Of a stretch of DNA of 64,000 bases, positions 53,524 through 64,000 are shown in pieces; the first letter of the stretch is position 1, and every line of letters starts with the position of its first letter. The position numbers were made by a program, and so were the translations under genes. The stretch comes from Collinsella aerofaciens (GTDB lineage Bacteria > Actinomycetota > Coriobacteriia > Coriobacteriales > Coriobacteriaceae): positions 930,001 to 994,000 of the forward strand of contig NAKE01000001.1 in assembly GCA_008680965.1 (NCBI GenBank), read 5' to 3'. The notes beneath the pieces are model-generated. The model worked only from the letters and a program-made list of their open reading frames with translations, was not told the DNA's origin and searched no databases.

Positions 53524-54942
53524 CTAGCGGTCGGCGAGCGGCTTGTACTCAAGCGGCTCGATAACCGGGCGATAAGCCGGGCGAATAATACGGTGCGCGC
53601 AGAAGAGCTCTTCCATGCGGTGTGCCGACCAGCCGGCCATGCGGGCGACGGCGAATAGCGGCGTAAAAAGCGTCTCGGGTACGCCGAGCATCTTGTAGAT
53701 AAAGCCTGTGTACAGGTCGATGTTGGCGCAGATGGGCTTGGTCATGCCGTGGTCGCGCATCACCTGCGGTGCCAGGCGCTCGATGCGCTCGATGAGCGCG
53801 AACTCATCGCCCAGGTCCTTCTTGGCGGCAAGTGTGCGTGCGTAGTGGCGGCAAACCTCGGCTCGCGGGTCGCTGAGCGTGTAGACGGCGTGGCCCATGC
53901 CGTAGATGAGACCCGTGCCGTCGAAGGCCTGCTTGTCGAGAATCTTGCCCAGGTAGGCTGCGACCTCGTCCTCGTCCTCCCAATTGGAGACATGCGCGCG
54001 GATGTCCTCGTGCATGGACACGACCTTGGCGTTGGCGCCGCCGTGGCGCGGGCCCTTGAGCGAGCCGATAGCCGCGGCGTAGGCGGAATACGGATCGGTG
54101 GCCGAGGAGGATAGTACGCGGCAGGCAAACGTGGAGTTGTTGCCGCCGCCGTGCTCGGCATGCAGCATGAGCATCACGTCGAGCAGCATGGCTTCGTCGC
54201 GGGTGAATGCCATGCCGCCGCGCAACACCTGCAGGATGGTCTCGGCGGTGGAGAGACCGGGTGTGGGATGCGGTACATGAACCTCGGAGCCGCGGCGCTT
54301 GGCGACCGAGGCCATATGCGCGAAGGCGGCGATGCGGGGGAGACGGGCGAGCATGGAGATGGCGACATCGATTTCGTGCTCGGGTGTAATGGCGTCGGGC
54401 TCGGCGTCGAAGGCGTAGAGCAGCAGCACGGCGCGCTGAAGCACATTCATGATGCTCGACGACACCGTGGTCATGGGGAACTCGCGGACGTATTCGTCGC
54501 TCAGGTGCCTAAAAGCACCCAGACGTCCGCAAAAACCGTCAAGCTCTTCCTTGGTGGGCAGAGAGCCCGTAATGAGCAGATAGGCGACCTCTTCGTAGCC
54601 GTAGCGGTTCTCGGCCTGGGCGTTGTTGACCAGATCCTCGATGCTGTAGCCACGAAGCGTGAGTTTGCCCTGATCGGGCACGACCTTACCGTCGACCTTG
54701 TTGTAGCCATGCACATCCGAGATGCGAGTGAGGCCCGCGACCACGCCCGAACCGTCTGCATTGCGCAGGCCGCGCTTGACATTGTGCTCGACAAACAGGT
54801 CCTCGTCATAAGGGTCGGTCGGCAGGCCGTGGTAGAGGTTTTCGCTTTCGGGCGAAATCTGACGGCTCGCCTCGTAATCCAGAACCAGGCGGCTCAGGTG
54901 ATCGTCGAAGCGGTAGTAGATTTTCTTGGCGTCGTAGGCCAT
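53524..54942 (-). CDS. gltA: Citrate synthase
   Basis: 472 residues; the ATG at 54940-54942 is chosen for GAGAGGAG upstream. Active-site blocks: LHAEHGGGNNSTFACRVLSS (His), SLKGPRHGGANAKVV (His) and the C-terminal IDLYTGFIYKMLGVP region (Asp/Arg part). It is longer at the N-terminus than most bacterial enzymes (about 50 extra residues). It condenses acetyl-CoA with oxaloacetate; no other TCA gene is near. Confidence 0.94.
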   Translation of the reverse strand: MAYDAKKIYYRFDDHLSRLVLDYEASRQISPESENLYHGLPTDPYDEDLFVEHNVKRGLRNADGSGVVAGLTRISDVHGYNKVDGKVVPDQGKLTLRGYSIEDLVNNAQAENRYGYEEVAYLLITGSLPTKEELDGFCGRLGAFRHLSDEYVREFPMTTVSSSIMNVLQRAVLLLYAFDAEPDAITPEHEIDVAISMLARLPRIAAFAHMASVAKRRGSEVHVPHPTPGLSTAETILQVLRGGMAFTRDEAMLLDVMLMLHAEHGGGNNSTFACRVLSSSATDPYSAYAAAIGSLKGPRHGGANAKVVSMHEDIRAHVSNWEDEDEVAAYLGKILDKQAFDGTGLIYGMGHAVYTLSDPRAEVCRHYARTLAAKKDLGDEFALIERIERLAPQVMRDHGMTKPICANIDLYTGFIYKMLGVPETLFTPLFAVARMAGWSAHRMEELFCAHRIIRPAYRPVIEPLEYKPLADR

Positions 54943-55016
54943 GCGCGCTCCTCTCCGGGCCATGTGGTGACGTTGCGCCTGGGCGCACCTTGGGCCGTCG
55001 CCACGCGGCTTGTTCG

Positions 55017-55304
55017 CTACAGGCGGTACATAAAGTTAAAGACGTCCTCGCGCTGGATGGACACGTTGACGCCCGAAAGCTCGCCGGCCTCGGCCAGGGC
55101 CTTCTGCAGCTCGGCGAAGTCGAGCTTGGACTCGGCGGTGTCGGCCAGCATGGTCATGGTGAAGATGTCCTCGATAATGGACTGCGTGATGTCGCGGATG
55201 TCGACGTTGGCCTCGCCTAGGACACGGGTGACGCCGGCGACGATGCCGGGGCGGTTCTTGCCAAGGACGGTGATGACGATGCGGGAGGACGAGATCTCGG
55301 CCAT
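55017..55304 (-). CDS. ACT domain protein, UPF0237 family
   Basis: 95 residues with ATG behind AAAGGG. IVITVLGKNRPGIVAGVTRV and NVDIRDITQSIIEDIFTMTM form one ACT fold, then a second half ends REDVFNFMYRL. Such small proteins are thought to be amino-acid sensing regulators. 74 bases downstream of it lies citrate synthase in the same direction. Confidence 0.93.
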   Translation of the reverse strand: MAEISSSRIVITVLGKNRPGIVAGVTRVLGEANVDIRDITQSIIEDIFTMTMLADTAESKLDFAELQKALAEAGELSGVNVSIQREDVFNFMYRL

Positions 55305-55654
55305 GGGAAACCCTTTCGCGTGGTTGCGGCGCGCGGGGCGCTCCGCTACGGTACAGTGTTCATCATTGTACCTGTCTGGCGCAAAAAAGGGGCACCTTTG
55401 CTGCGGCGTTACACGTCTGCAACATGGGATGCTTGTCTCGCGGGGTGTATTTTTGGCACCCTGGACAGCTCAGGCGGTTCCTGTTGGCGCCGCGATCGGG
55501 CGCATTCGCCTGTGCGCTCCGGTGCAAAGACCGTGAACCTTTTGTGGGACGCTCGGCGCCGTGGTACCATAGCCGAGTTTGTTGTCTTGGTCGGAAACCA
55601 AGACGCCTTATGCGCTGATCGGTAACCAGCGCCTGACCAATAAGGAGTCCTACC

Positions 55655-56068
55655 ATGAAGCAGGGTATCCATCCCCAGTATGTCGAGTGCACGGTGACGT
55701 GCTCCTGCGGCAACACCTTCAAGACGCACGCTACCGTGTCCGAGATGAAGGTCGAGCTTTGCAACGAGTGCCACCCGTTCTACACCGGCCAGCAGAAGTT
55801 CGTCGACACCGGTGGACGCGTCCAGCGCTTCGCCGACAAGTTCGGTGGCGCCGCTGCCGCTCAGCTCAAGAAGGCCGAGGAGGCCAAGGCTGCCAAGGCC
55901 GCCAAGGCTGCTGAGGCCGAGGCCGCTCGCAAGGCCGCCGCTGAGGCTAAGGCTGCCGAGAAGGCTAAGCGTGCCGCTAAGTTTGCCGAGGAGGCTGCCA
56001 AGCAGGCCGCCGAGGCTCCCGTCGAGGAGGCCGCTGCCGAGGCCGAGACCACCGAGGCTGCTGAGTAA
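55655..56068 (+). CDS. rpmE: 50S ribosomal protein L31 with long Ala/Lys-rich extension
   Basis: 137 residues with ATG behind TAAGGAG. The first 70 are a normal zinc-type L31: [19 protein letters not shown] and [20 protein letters not shown] carry the cysteines. The remaining 67 are Ala, Lys and Glu ([20 protein letters not shown]), a likely single helix. Normal L31 is 65-85 residues. Confidence 0.95.
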   Translation: MKQGIHPQYVECTVTCSCGNTFKTHATVSEMKVELCNECHPFYTGQQKFVDTGGRVQRFADKFGGAAAAQLKKAEEAKAAKAAKAAEAEAARKAAAEAKAAEKAKRAAKFAEEAAKQAAEAPVEEAAAEAETTEAAE

Positions 56069-56103
56069 ATAGCTCGCCGCGGAAACACTCGCATTCATGG
56101 CAT

Positions 56104-56142
56104 AAGGGCCGCGCATCCATCTGGGTGCGCGGCCCTTTTCTT
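56104..56142 (+). terminator. Intrinsic terminator after rpmE
   Basis: AAGGGCCGCGCA/TGCGCGGCCCTT 12-bp stem followed by TTTTCTTTTT. Confidence 0.93.
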
Positions 56143-56408
56143 TTTATTGATGCAAGCTAACCCGTTCCCATTGCACCAGGTTGGTGCGAATGGGACAGGT
56201 TGATTTGCACCAAATGGCAGAGAGGCAGCGTTTTCCCAGATAAAAGCTGCCAAAATAAACCAGTCCCTTTTTGGCAGGCTGTCGTAGTTATTACGTGGTC
56301 GAGCGTGTCGACCGCATAGGCGGCGCCTTGTTTGGCTAAAGTACAAATATCTGTGTTTAACTCGTCCAAGGTTTCATGCCGCGGGCGATGGCCAAAAAGG
56401 AAAACCAC
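56143..56408. other. Intergenic region upstream of secA
   Basis: Contains an imperfect inverted repeat CCCATTGCACC/GGTGCGAATGGG near 56165-56196. A leftward 83-codon frame (56157-56408) has a GTG start and no ribosome site, and I do not support it. The secA promoter should be here; no clear hexamers were seen. Confidence 0.4.
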
Positions 56409-59215
<2,807 letters not shown>

Positions 59216-59216
<1 letters not shown>

Positions 59217-60364
59217 TGGCCGAGGCTCTAGAGGTAACGCCCGCCGAGTTGGACGCGTTTGCGGACCGACTCGGTGAGGTCGAGTCATATCTCCATTTGG
59301 ACGAGAAGCGCACCCGTGTGGCGGAGCTCGAGGCCAAAAGCGTCGCCCCGGGTTTTTGGGACGACGCCGATGCCGCTCGCGCCACGATGGAGGAGATCGC
59401 TCGCGCTAAGGAGGACATCGCCGCCGTGGATACGGCGCGCGGTGAGCTTTCCGATGCTCGCGCCGCGCTGGAGCTTGCCGAGGAAATGGGCGATGACCCC
59501 GATGCCGCCGCACTGCGTGAGGAGGCTGCCGCCACGGCGGAGCGCCTATCCCGCGCCATCGACGAGCTTGAGCTTGCGAGCTGGTTTACCGGGGAGTTCG
59601 ACCATGGCGACGCGATTGTGACCATCAAGCCCGGGCAGGGTGGTTTGGAGGCCCAGGACTGGACCTTCATGCTCTTTAAGATGTACATGAAGTACTGCCA
59701 GCGCCGCGGTTGGAAGGTCACCATCAACGATTGCCCCGCGGCCGAGGTTATCGGCATCGATCGCGCGACCTTTACCGTCGAAGGCAAGGATGCCTTCGGC
59801 ATGCTTCGTGCCGAGGCCGGAGTTCATCGCCTGGTGCGCATTAGCCCCACCGACGACAAGAAGCGCCGCCAGACCACGTTTGCCGGCGTCGAGGTCATTC
59901 CGGTGCTGCCTGACGATATCGATATCGAGATTAGCCCCGATGACATTCGCGTCGACGTATACCACGCAAGCGGCCCGGGCGGCCAGGGCGTCAACACCAC
60001 CGACTCCGCCGTGCGCGTAACGCATTTCCCCAGCGGTATCGTGGTCACGTGTCAAAACGAGCGCAGCCAGATTCAAAACAAGGCCGCGTGCATGCAGATT
60101 CTCAAGGCGCGTCTGTACGAGATTGAGCTTGAAAAGCGCGCCGAGGCCCTGGATGAGATTCGCGGACCCAAGACCACAATTGGTTTTGGCAACCAGATCC
60201 GCAGCTACGTGCTCTACCCGTACCAGATGGTTAAGGACCTGCGCACGGGCGTGGAGACCAGCAACGTCGAGGCCGTTCTTGACGACGGCGACCTGGATCC
60301 GTTTGTGATTGGCTATCACCGTTGGGCTACCGGCAACGCTGACGCGGAGACCCCGTCTGCCTAA
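59216..60364 (+). CDS. prfB: Peptide chain release factor 2
   Basis: 382 residues, ATG overlapping the secA stop by one base (TAATG). The GGQ motif that triggers peptide release is in ASGPGGQGVNTTDSAV (about residues 256-271). The codon-recognition loop reads RISPTDDKKRR, with SPT instead of the SPF tripeptide typical of RF2. The gene is one continuous frame without the programmed +1 frameshift site near codon 25. UGA stops (for example adk) occur in the window. Confidence 0.93.
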
Positions 60365-60490
60365 ACCGCTCGGTTTATGTGGGAATGGATCAAGGCCTTC
60401 CGAGCAAGGCGGTTTTGTATCCAGAACATACCCTGCACAGGGGTGGTATTTGTTGGGCGAATCGGTAGAATCGAATACAAGAAGAAGTTC

Positions 60491-60519
60491 AAAGCGCATC
60501 CGATGGGGTGCGCTTTTTT
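60491..60519 (+). terminator. Intrinsic terminator after prfB
   Basis: AAGCGCATCC/GGGTGCGCTT stem followed by TTTTTT, 12 bases before the YitT gene. Confidence 0.85.
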
Positions 60520-60531
60520 GAAGGAGGCAGC

Positions 60532-61422
60532 ATGGCATATCGTCTTGACATCAAGCGCATTCTTTCGATGAACTTCTTTCACGATCTGCCCCAGATCATG
60601 TTGGGGTGTGCCTTGGCCGCCATCGCGACCGACCTGTTTTTGATCCCCAACGGTCTTGCCGCCGGTGGCGTTACGGGCCTTGCGACTATTATCCAGGCGC
60701 TCGGCGCGGCGCGAGGCGTGTCGCTTCCTGTCGGTATCCAGACCATCGTGATGAATGCCTTGCTGCTGCTGATCGTTATGCGCGAGGGCGGCATGTTCTA
60801 TGTAGTGCAGACGGCGACGGGCTTTGTGCTGCTGGGCTTCTTTACCGATCTGTTTGCCCCGTTTGTAGCGCCTCTGGCACATGCAGACCTGATGCTTCCC
60901 GCTATGTGGGGCGGCATTATCACGGGCATCGGTTACGGCATGGTGTTGCGCGCCGGCGCCAACACCGGCGGCTCGGACACGATTGGCCAAATCATCTCGC
61001 GTAACACCTCGCTGCCGGTGGGCTCGACCGTCATGGCGATCGACGTTGCCGTGTGCGCGCTCTCGGCCCCGGTATTCTCGGTCGAAAACGCGCTGTATGC
61101 AGGCCTTTCGATGGTCATTAGCGGTTATGTGATCGATGCTGTGGTCGATGGCGGCAATAAGCGCCGTATGGTACTCATCATCTCGGAGAATTTTCCCGAT
61201 ATCGCGGCCGACATCATGTATGGTCTGGGACGCGGCTGCACCAAATTAAAGGCGACTGGTATGTATTCGGGCGTCGAGAAGCCTGTGATCATGGTGATCG
61301 TTAGCCGTCGAGAGCTCAACACCCTCAAAACGATCGTGCGCGAGCGCGATCCTCACGCCATTGTGACGGTCGCCGACGTTACGGAAGCCTTCGGTGAGGG
61401 ATTCAAGGATATTAACGCGTAG
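60532..61422 (+). CDS. YitT family membrane protein (DUF161/DUF2179)
   Basis: 296 residues from an ATG behind AAGGAGG. Five to six membrane helices (QIMLGCALAAIATDLFLIPN, IVMNALLLLIVM, VVQTATGFVLLGFFTDLF, LPAMWGGIITGIGYGMVLRA) are followed by a soluble DUF2179 domain (KLKATGMYSGVEKPVIMVIV). The motif LAAGGVTGLATIIQ is typical. Function is not established. Confidence 0.9.
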   Translation: MAYRLDIKRILSMNFFHDLPQIMLGCALAAIATDLFLIPNGLAAGGVTGLATIIQALGAARGVSLPVGIQTIVMNALLLLIVMREGGMFYVVQTATGFVLLGFFTDLFAPFVAPLAHADLMLPAMWGGIITGIGYGMVLRAGANTGGSDTIGQIISRNTSLPVGSTVMAIDVAVCALSAPVFSVENALYAGLSMVISGYVIDAVVDGGNKRRMVLIISENFPDIAADIMYGLGRGCTKLKATGMYSGVEKPVIMVIVSRRELNTLKTIVRERDPHAIVTVADVTEAFGEGFKDINA

Positions 61423-61668
61423 GCTGAATTTCGGTTTGCGGATCATTTTTGTGCCGGGGCGAGAGGTAGACACCGCATCCAAAAGACGTTCACATTGATA
61501 AACCGTTTCATCAGCGGTTCTGCCTGCTAAATTGTTCAAATAATGATAAAAACTCTGGTAAAGCCATCAGTTTCCAGCATAATGAATGACGTACGTGCAT
61601 TGCGGCTGTGTTGGGATTACCTTCGGCGCCGTGCGCATTTTGCCTAATGAGGATGAAAGGAAGGCACA
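61423..61668. other. Intergenic region upstream of transketolase
   Basis: AT-richer than its neighbours around 61531-61590 and presumably carries the transketolase promoter; no confident hexamers. Confidence 0.35.
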
Positions 61669-62499
61669 ATGAGCGACGAAGAGCTCAAAAAGGTTGCCAA
61701 CGAGGTAAGGAAGGGCATCGTCACCGGCGTGCACGCTGCCAAGTCCGGCCATCCGGGCGGTTCGCTCGGCGCTGCCGACATCATGACCTATCTGTACTTT
61801 GAGGAAATGAACGTCGACCCGGCCGATCCCCGCAAGGCCGATCGCGACCGCTTTGTGCTTTCTAAGGGTCATTGCGCTCCGGGCCTGTACGCCGTGCTCG
61901 CCGAGCGCGGGTTCTTCCCCAAGGAGGACCTCGAGACGCTGCGCCATATCGGCAGCCACCTGCAGGGTCACCCTAACATGAACGACACCCCGGGCGTCGA
62001 CATGTCCACTGGCTCGCTCGGCCAGGGCATTTCCGCCGCCGTGGGCATGGCCGTTGCCGCTAAGCACTGGGGCGATACTTACCGCACGTACGCCCTGCTG
62101 GGCGATGGTGAGAGCGAGGAAGGCCAGGTCTGGGAGGCCGCCATGTTTGCCGGCAACCAGCAGCTCGACAACCTCTGCGTGATCGTCGACCACAACGGTC
62201 TGCAGATCGATGGCCCCGTCGAGGAGGTCAACGACCCCATGCCGCTCGCCGACAAGTTCCGCGCCTTTAAGTTCCATGTGGTGGAGCTCGCCGACGGCAA
62301 CGACTTCGATCAGATTCGCGCCGCTTTTGCCGAGGCTCGCGCCACCAAGGGTCAGCCGACCGCCATTATCGCCGAGACCACAAAGGGCAAGGGCGTCTCC
62401 TTTATGGAGAACCAGGTTGGTTGGCACGGCAAGGCCCCCAACGATGAACAGTTTGAGCAGGCCATGGCAGAGCTCACGGCCGCCGGAGAGGAGCTCTAG
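61669..62499 (+). CDS. Transketolase, N-terminal subunit
   Basis: 276 residues with ATG behind GAAAGGAAGG. The thiamine diphosphate-binding half: AAKSGHPGGSLGAADIMTYL, GSHLQGHPNMNDTPGVDMST, and LLGDGESEEGQVWEAAMFAG (GDG-x-N-like motif). The enzyme is split in two genes as in many anaerobes. It transfers two-carbon units in the pentose phosphate pathway. Confidence 0.95.
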   Translation: MSDEELKKVANEVRKGIVTGVHAAKSGHPGGSLGAADIMTYLYFEEMNVDPADPRKADRDRFVLSKGHCAPGLYAVLAERGFFPKEDLETLRHIGSHLQGHPNMNDTPGVDMSTGSLGQGISAAVGMAVAAKHWGDTYRTYALLGDGESEEGQVWEAAMFAGNQQLDNLCVIVDHNGLQIDGPVEEVNDPMPLADKFRAFKFHVVELADGNDFDQIRAAFAEARATKGQPTAIIAETTKGKGVSFMENQVGWHGKAPNDEQFEQAMAELTAAGEEL

Positions 62500-62500
62500 G

Positions 62501-63442
62501 ATGGCAGACGTCAAGAAAATCGCCACGCGCGTAAGCTACGGCGAGGCCCTCGTCGAGCTCGCCAACGAGCACGATGACTTTGTGGTCCTCGACGCCGACC
62601 TGGCCGCCGCCACGCAGACCGGCAAGTTTAAGGCCGCCTGTCCCGATCGTTTCTTCGATGTGGGCATCGCCGAGAGCAACCTGATGGGTGTTGCCGCCGG
62701 TATCGCAACCACCGGCCGCGTTGCCTTCGCGAGCACCTTTGCCATGTTTGCCGCCGGCCGCGCCTTTGAGCAGGTCCGCAATTCCATCGGTTACCCGCAC
62801 CTCAACGTCAAGATCGGTGCCACACACGCCGGTATCTCGGTGGGCGAGGATGGCGCCACGCACCAGTGCTGCGAGGATATCGCCCTTATGCGCGTTATCC
62901 CCGGCATGACCGTGATCGTTCCCGCTGACGACGTAGAAGCCCGCGCCGTGACGCGCGCCGCCTACGAGTGCGACGGCCCTGTGTACATGCGCTTTGCCCG
63001 TCTGGCCTCGCCGGTCATTAATGACCCCGAGACCTACAAGTTTGAACTGGGCCGCGGCATCATCATGCGCGAGGGCGCCGACGTTACCATCATTGCCTGC
63101 GGCCTGATGGTCGGCGAGGCCCTCGAGGCTGCCGAGCAGCTTGCTGCCGAGGGTATCGACGCCGAGGTCATCAACATGCACACCATTAAGCCCATCGACG
63201 CTGACCTGATCGTCAAGAGCGCCACCAAGACCGGTCGCGTCGTGACCGTCGAGGAGCACTCCGTGATCGGCGGCCTGGGCAGCGCCGTTGCCGATGTCCT
63301 GTGCGAGCAGTGCCCGACGCCGCTCAAGAAGATCGGCGTCAACGACACGTTCGGCGAGTCCGGTCCGGGTGCCGAGCTCCTGCACAGGTACGGCCTGGAC
63401 GCCGCCAACATCGTGGCGACCACCAAGGAGTTCTTGGCATAA
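62501..63442 (+). CDS. Transketolase, C-terminal subunit
   Basis: 313 residues starting one base after the N-terminal subunit, behind GAGAGGAG. The pyrimidine-binding half: FFDVGIAESNLMGVAAGIAT (catalytic Glu), THAGISVGEDGATHQCCEDI, and the C-terminal swivelling domain (VVTVEEHSVIGGLGSAVADV). Forms a complex with the previous subunit. Confidence 0.95.
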   Translation: MADVKKIATRVSYGEALVELANEHDDFVVLDADLAAATQTGKFKAACPDRFFDVGIAESNLMGVAAGIATTGRVAFASTFAMFAAGRAFEQVRNSIGYPHLNVKIGATHAGISVGEDGATHQCCEDIALMRVIPGMTVIVPADDVEARAVTRAAYECDGPVYMRFARLASPVINDPETYKFELGRGIIMREGADVTIIACGLMVGEALEAAEQLAAEGIDAEVINMHTIKPIDADLIVKSATKTGRVVTVEEHSVIGGLGSAVADVLCEQCPTPLKKIGVNDTFGESGPGAELLHRYGLDAANIVATTKEFLA

Positions 63443-63490
63443 GGCAAGGCGGATCTCAAGGACTGCTTCGCCAGTACTATGGAAACCCGG

Positions 63491-63527
63491 CAGGGGCGCT
63501 CTCTTGGAGAGCGCCCCTGTTTCTGTT
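63491..63527 (+). terminator. Intrinsic terminator after transketolase
   Basis: CAGGGGCGCTCT/AGAGCGCCCCTG 12-bp stem, loop CTTGG, then TTTCTGTT. Confidence 0.85.
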
Positions 63528-63573
63528 GCGGTGAAATAAGGACTGTTTTGCCAGCCTAAAGGCTCAATGGGGG

Positions 63574-64000
63574 TGCGGACAGAAAGTTGGACCGCGGGGC
63601 GGTCCGGACTGGAGGTTCGCATGTACAGCAGGGAGAAGGTCGAGCTCTTCCTCCTGGCGACGGAGGACGGCATGGGGCCCACCGCCGCCGCGGAGTTCGC
63701 GGGGGTCACGGTGAGCGCGGCCAAGAAGTGGGCGACGGGGCACCTCCCGCGCAGCTACACCGGCGGGGGCTGTAGAATCGTGGCGAGGAAACCGCCACGG
63801 AAGGAGGCCAGCTTGGGCCCCGACAAGTCGATCTACGCCCCGCCCGCGACCGGCCCGCTCGCCGGACTCAACGAGGACCAGATAGAGAACCTGCTGCTCA
63901 GGGCGGTGTTGGCCGACCTAAAAGCGGAAGGGTGGGACCCGGCTTCGATCTCGAACAGGAGCAAGTGCGAGCTCGGCGAGAGATTGAGGCGGGCGACCGC
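63574..64000. mobile_element. IS3-like insertion sequence, left part (cut by right edge)
   Basis: The end TGCGGACAGAAAGTTGGACC resembles the terminal repeats of IS3-family elements (ACAGAAAGTTGGA). Immediately inside lies a transposase gene. The right end is outside the window. Confidence 0.7.
63621..64000 (+). CDS. Transposase (orfA-type, partial at right edge)
   Basis: At least 126 codons from an ATG behind TGGAGG. The N-terminal HTH is YSREKVELFLLATEDGMG, then TAAAEFAGVTVSAAKKWATG; a linker and KLGERLRRAT-like helix follow (CELGERLRRAT). This is the DNA-binding first gene of an IS3-like element. The catalytic part is not in the window. Confidence 0.75.
   Translation, partial: MYSREKVELFLLATEDGMGPTAAAEFAGVTVSAAKKWATGHLPRSYTGGGCRIVARKPPRKEASLGPDKSIYAPPATGPLAGLNEDQIENLLLRAVLADLKAEGWDPASISNRSKCELGERLRRAT

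Noticed and set aside
56157..56408. Leftward 83-codon gene before secA
   Set aside because: GTG start without a ribosome site; it crosses an inverted repeat and the secA leader.

Overview
The window looks like a chromosome segment of a high-GC gut actinobacterium of the class Coriobacteriia, most likely Collinsella or a close relative. This is inferred from protein style and gene content (zinc-type S14, L31 and L17 with Ala/Lys-rich tails, RF2 without the usual frameshift, a split transketolase, selenium-dependent hydroxylase maturation genes), not from any rRNA in the window. No rRNA, tRNA or CRISPR array was seen.

1-9.4 kb is mixed: a U32 peptidase-family gene cut by the left edge, a YheO-like PAS/HTH regulator, an NCS2 purine permease, a DUF234-type ATPase behind a 25-bp perfect inverted repeat, a DnaQ-like exonuclease, an unknown protein and a HEPN-like/CBS protein. 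9.7-23.3 kb is a defence island. Five tightly packed genes (Eco57I-type methylase, GIY-YIG/DEAH helicase, an unknown protein, a ParB-like protein, a SNF2-like helicase) form one operon, followed by a GmrSD-like DUF262/DUF1524 gene. The methylase carries an in-frame TAA and the helicase is split by a complete IS256-family element with an 8-bp target duplication, so the restriction-modification part is probably dead while the last three genes are intact. 23.4-25.7 kb holds an AbiE toxin-antitoxin pair flanked by a gene (with a possible SAM-type riboswitch) and its truncated paralogue; a 33-bp-period repeat array lies beyond.

26-31 kb has a membrane protein, a second YheO-like regulator and mocA, yqeC, yqeB and xdhC, the maturation set for selenium-dependent molybdenum hydroxylases. 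With the permease at 2.8 kb and adenine deaminase at 49.7 kb it suggests use of purines as substrates.

31.2-41.8 kb is the spc/alpha ribosomal block from rplE to truA, in the usual order but without the S10 part upstream. 41.9-63.4 kb is housekeeping: a glycosyltransferase, argR, a class A PBP, a second U32 gene, tyrS, ade, two Cof-type HAD phosphatases, citrate synthase, an ACT protein, rpmE, secA-prfB, a YitT protein and the two transketolase subunits. A transposase gene with an IS3-like end runs off the right edge. Intrinsic terminators mark most of the transcription units in the second half, and a 34-bp-arm palindrome after tyrS has a half copy near 1.75 kb.
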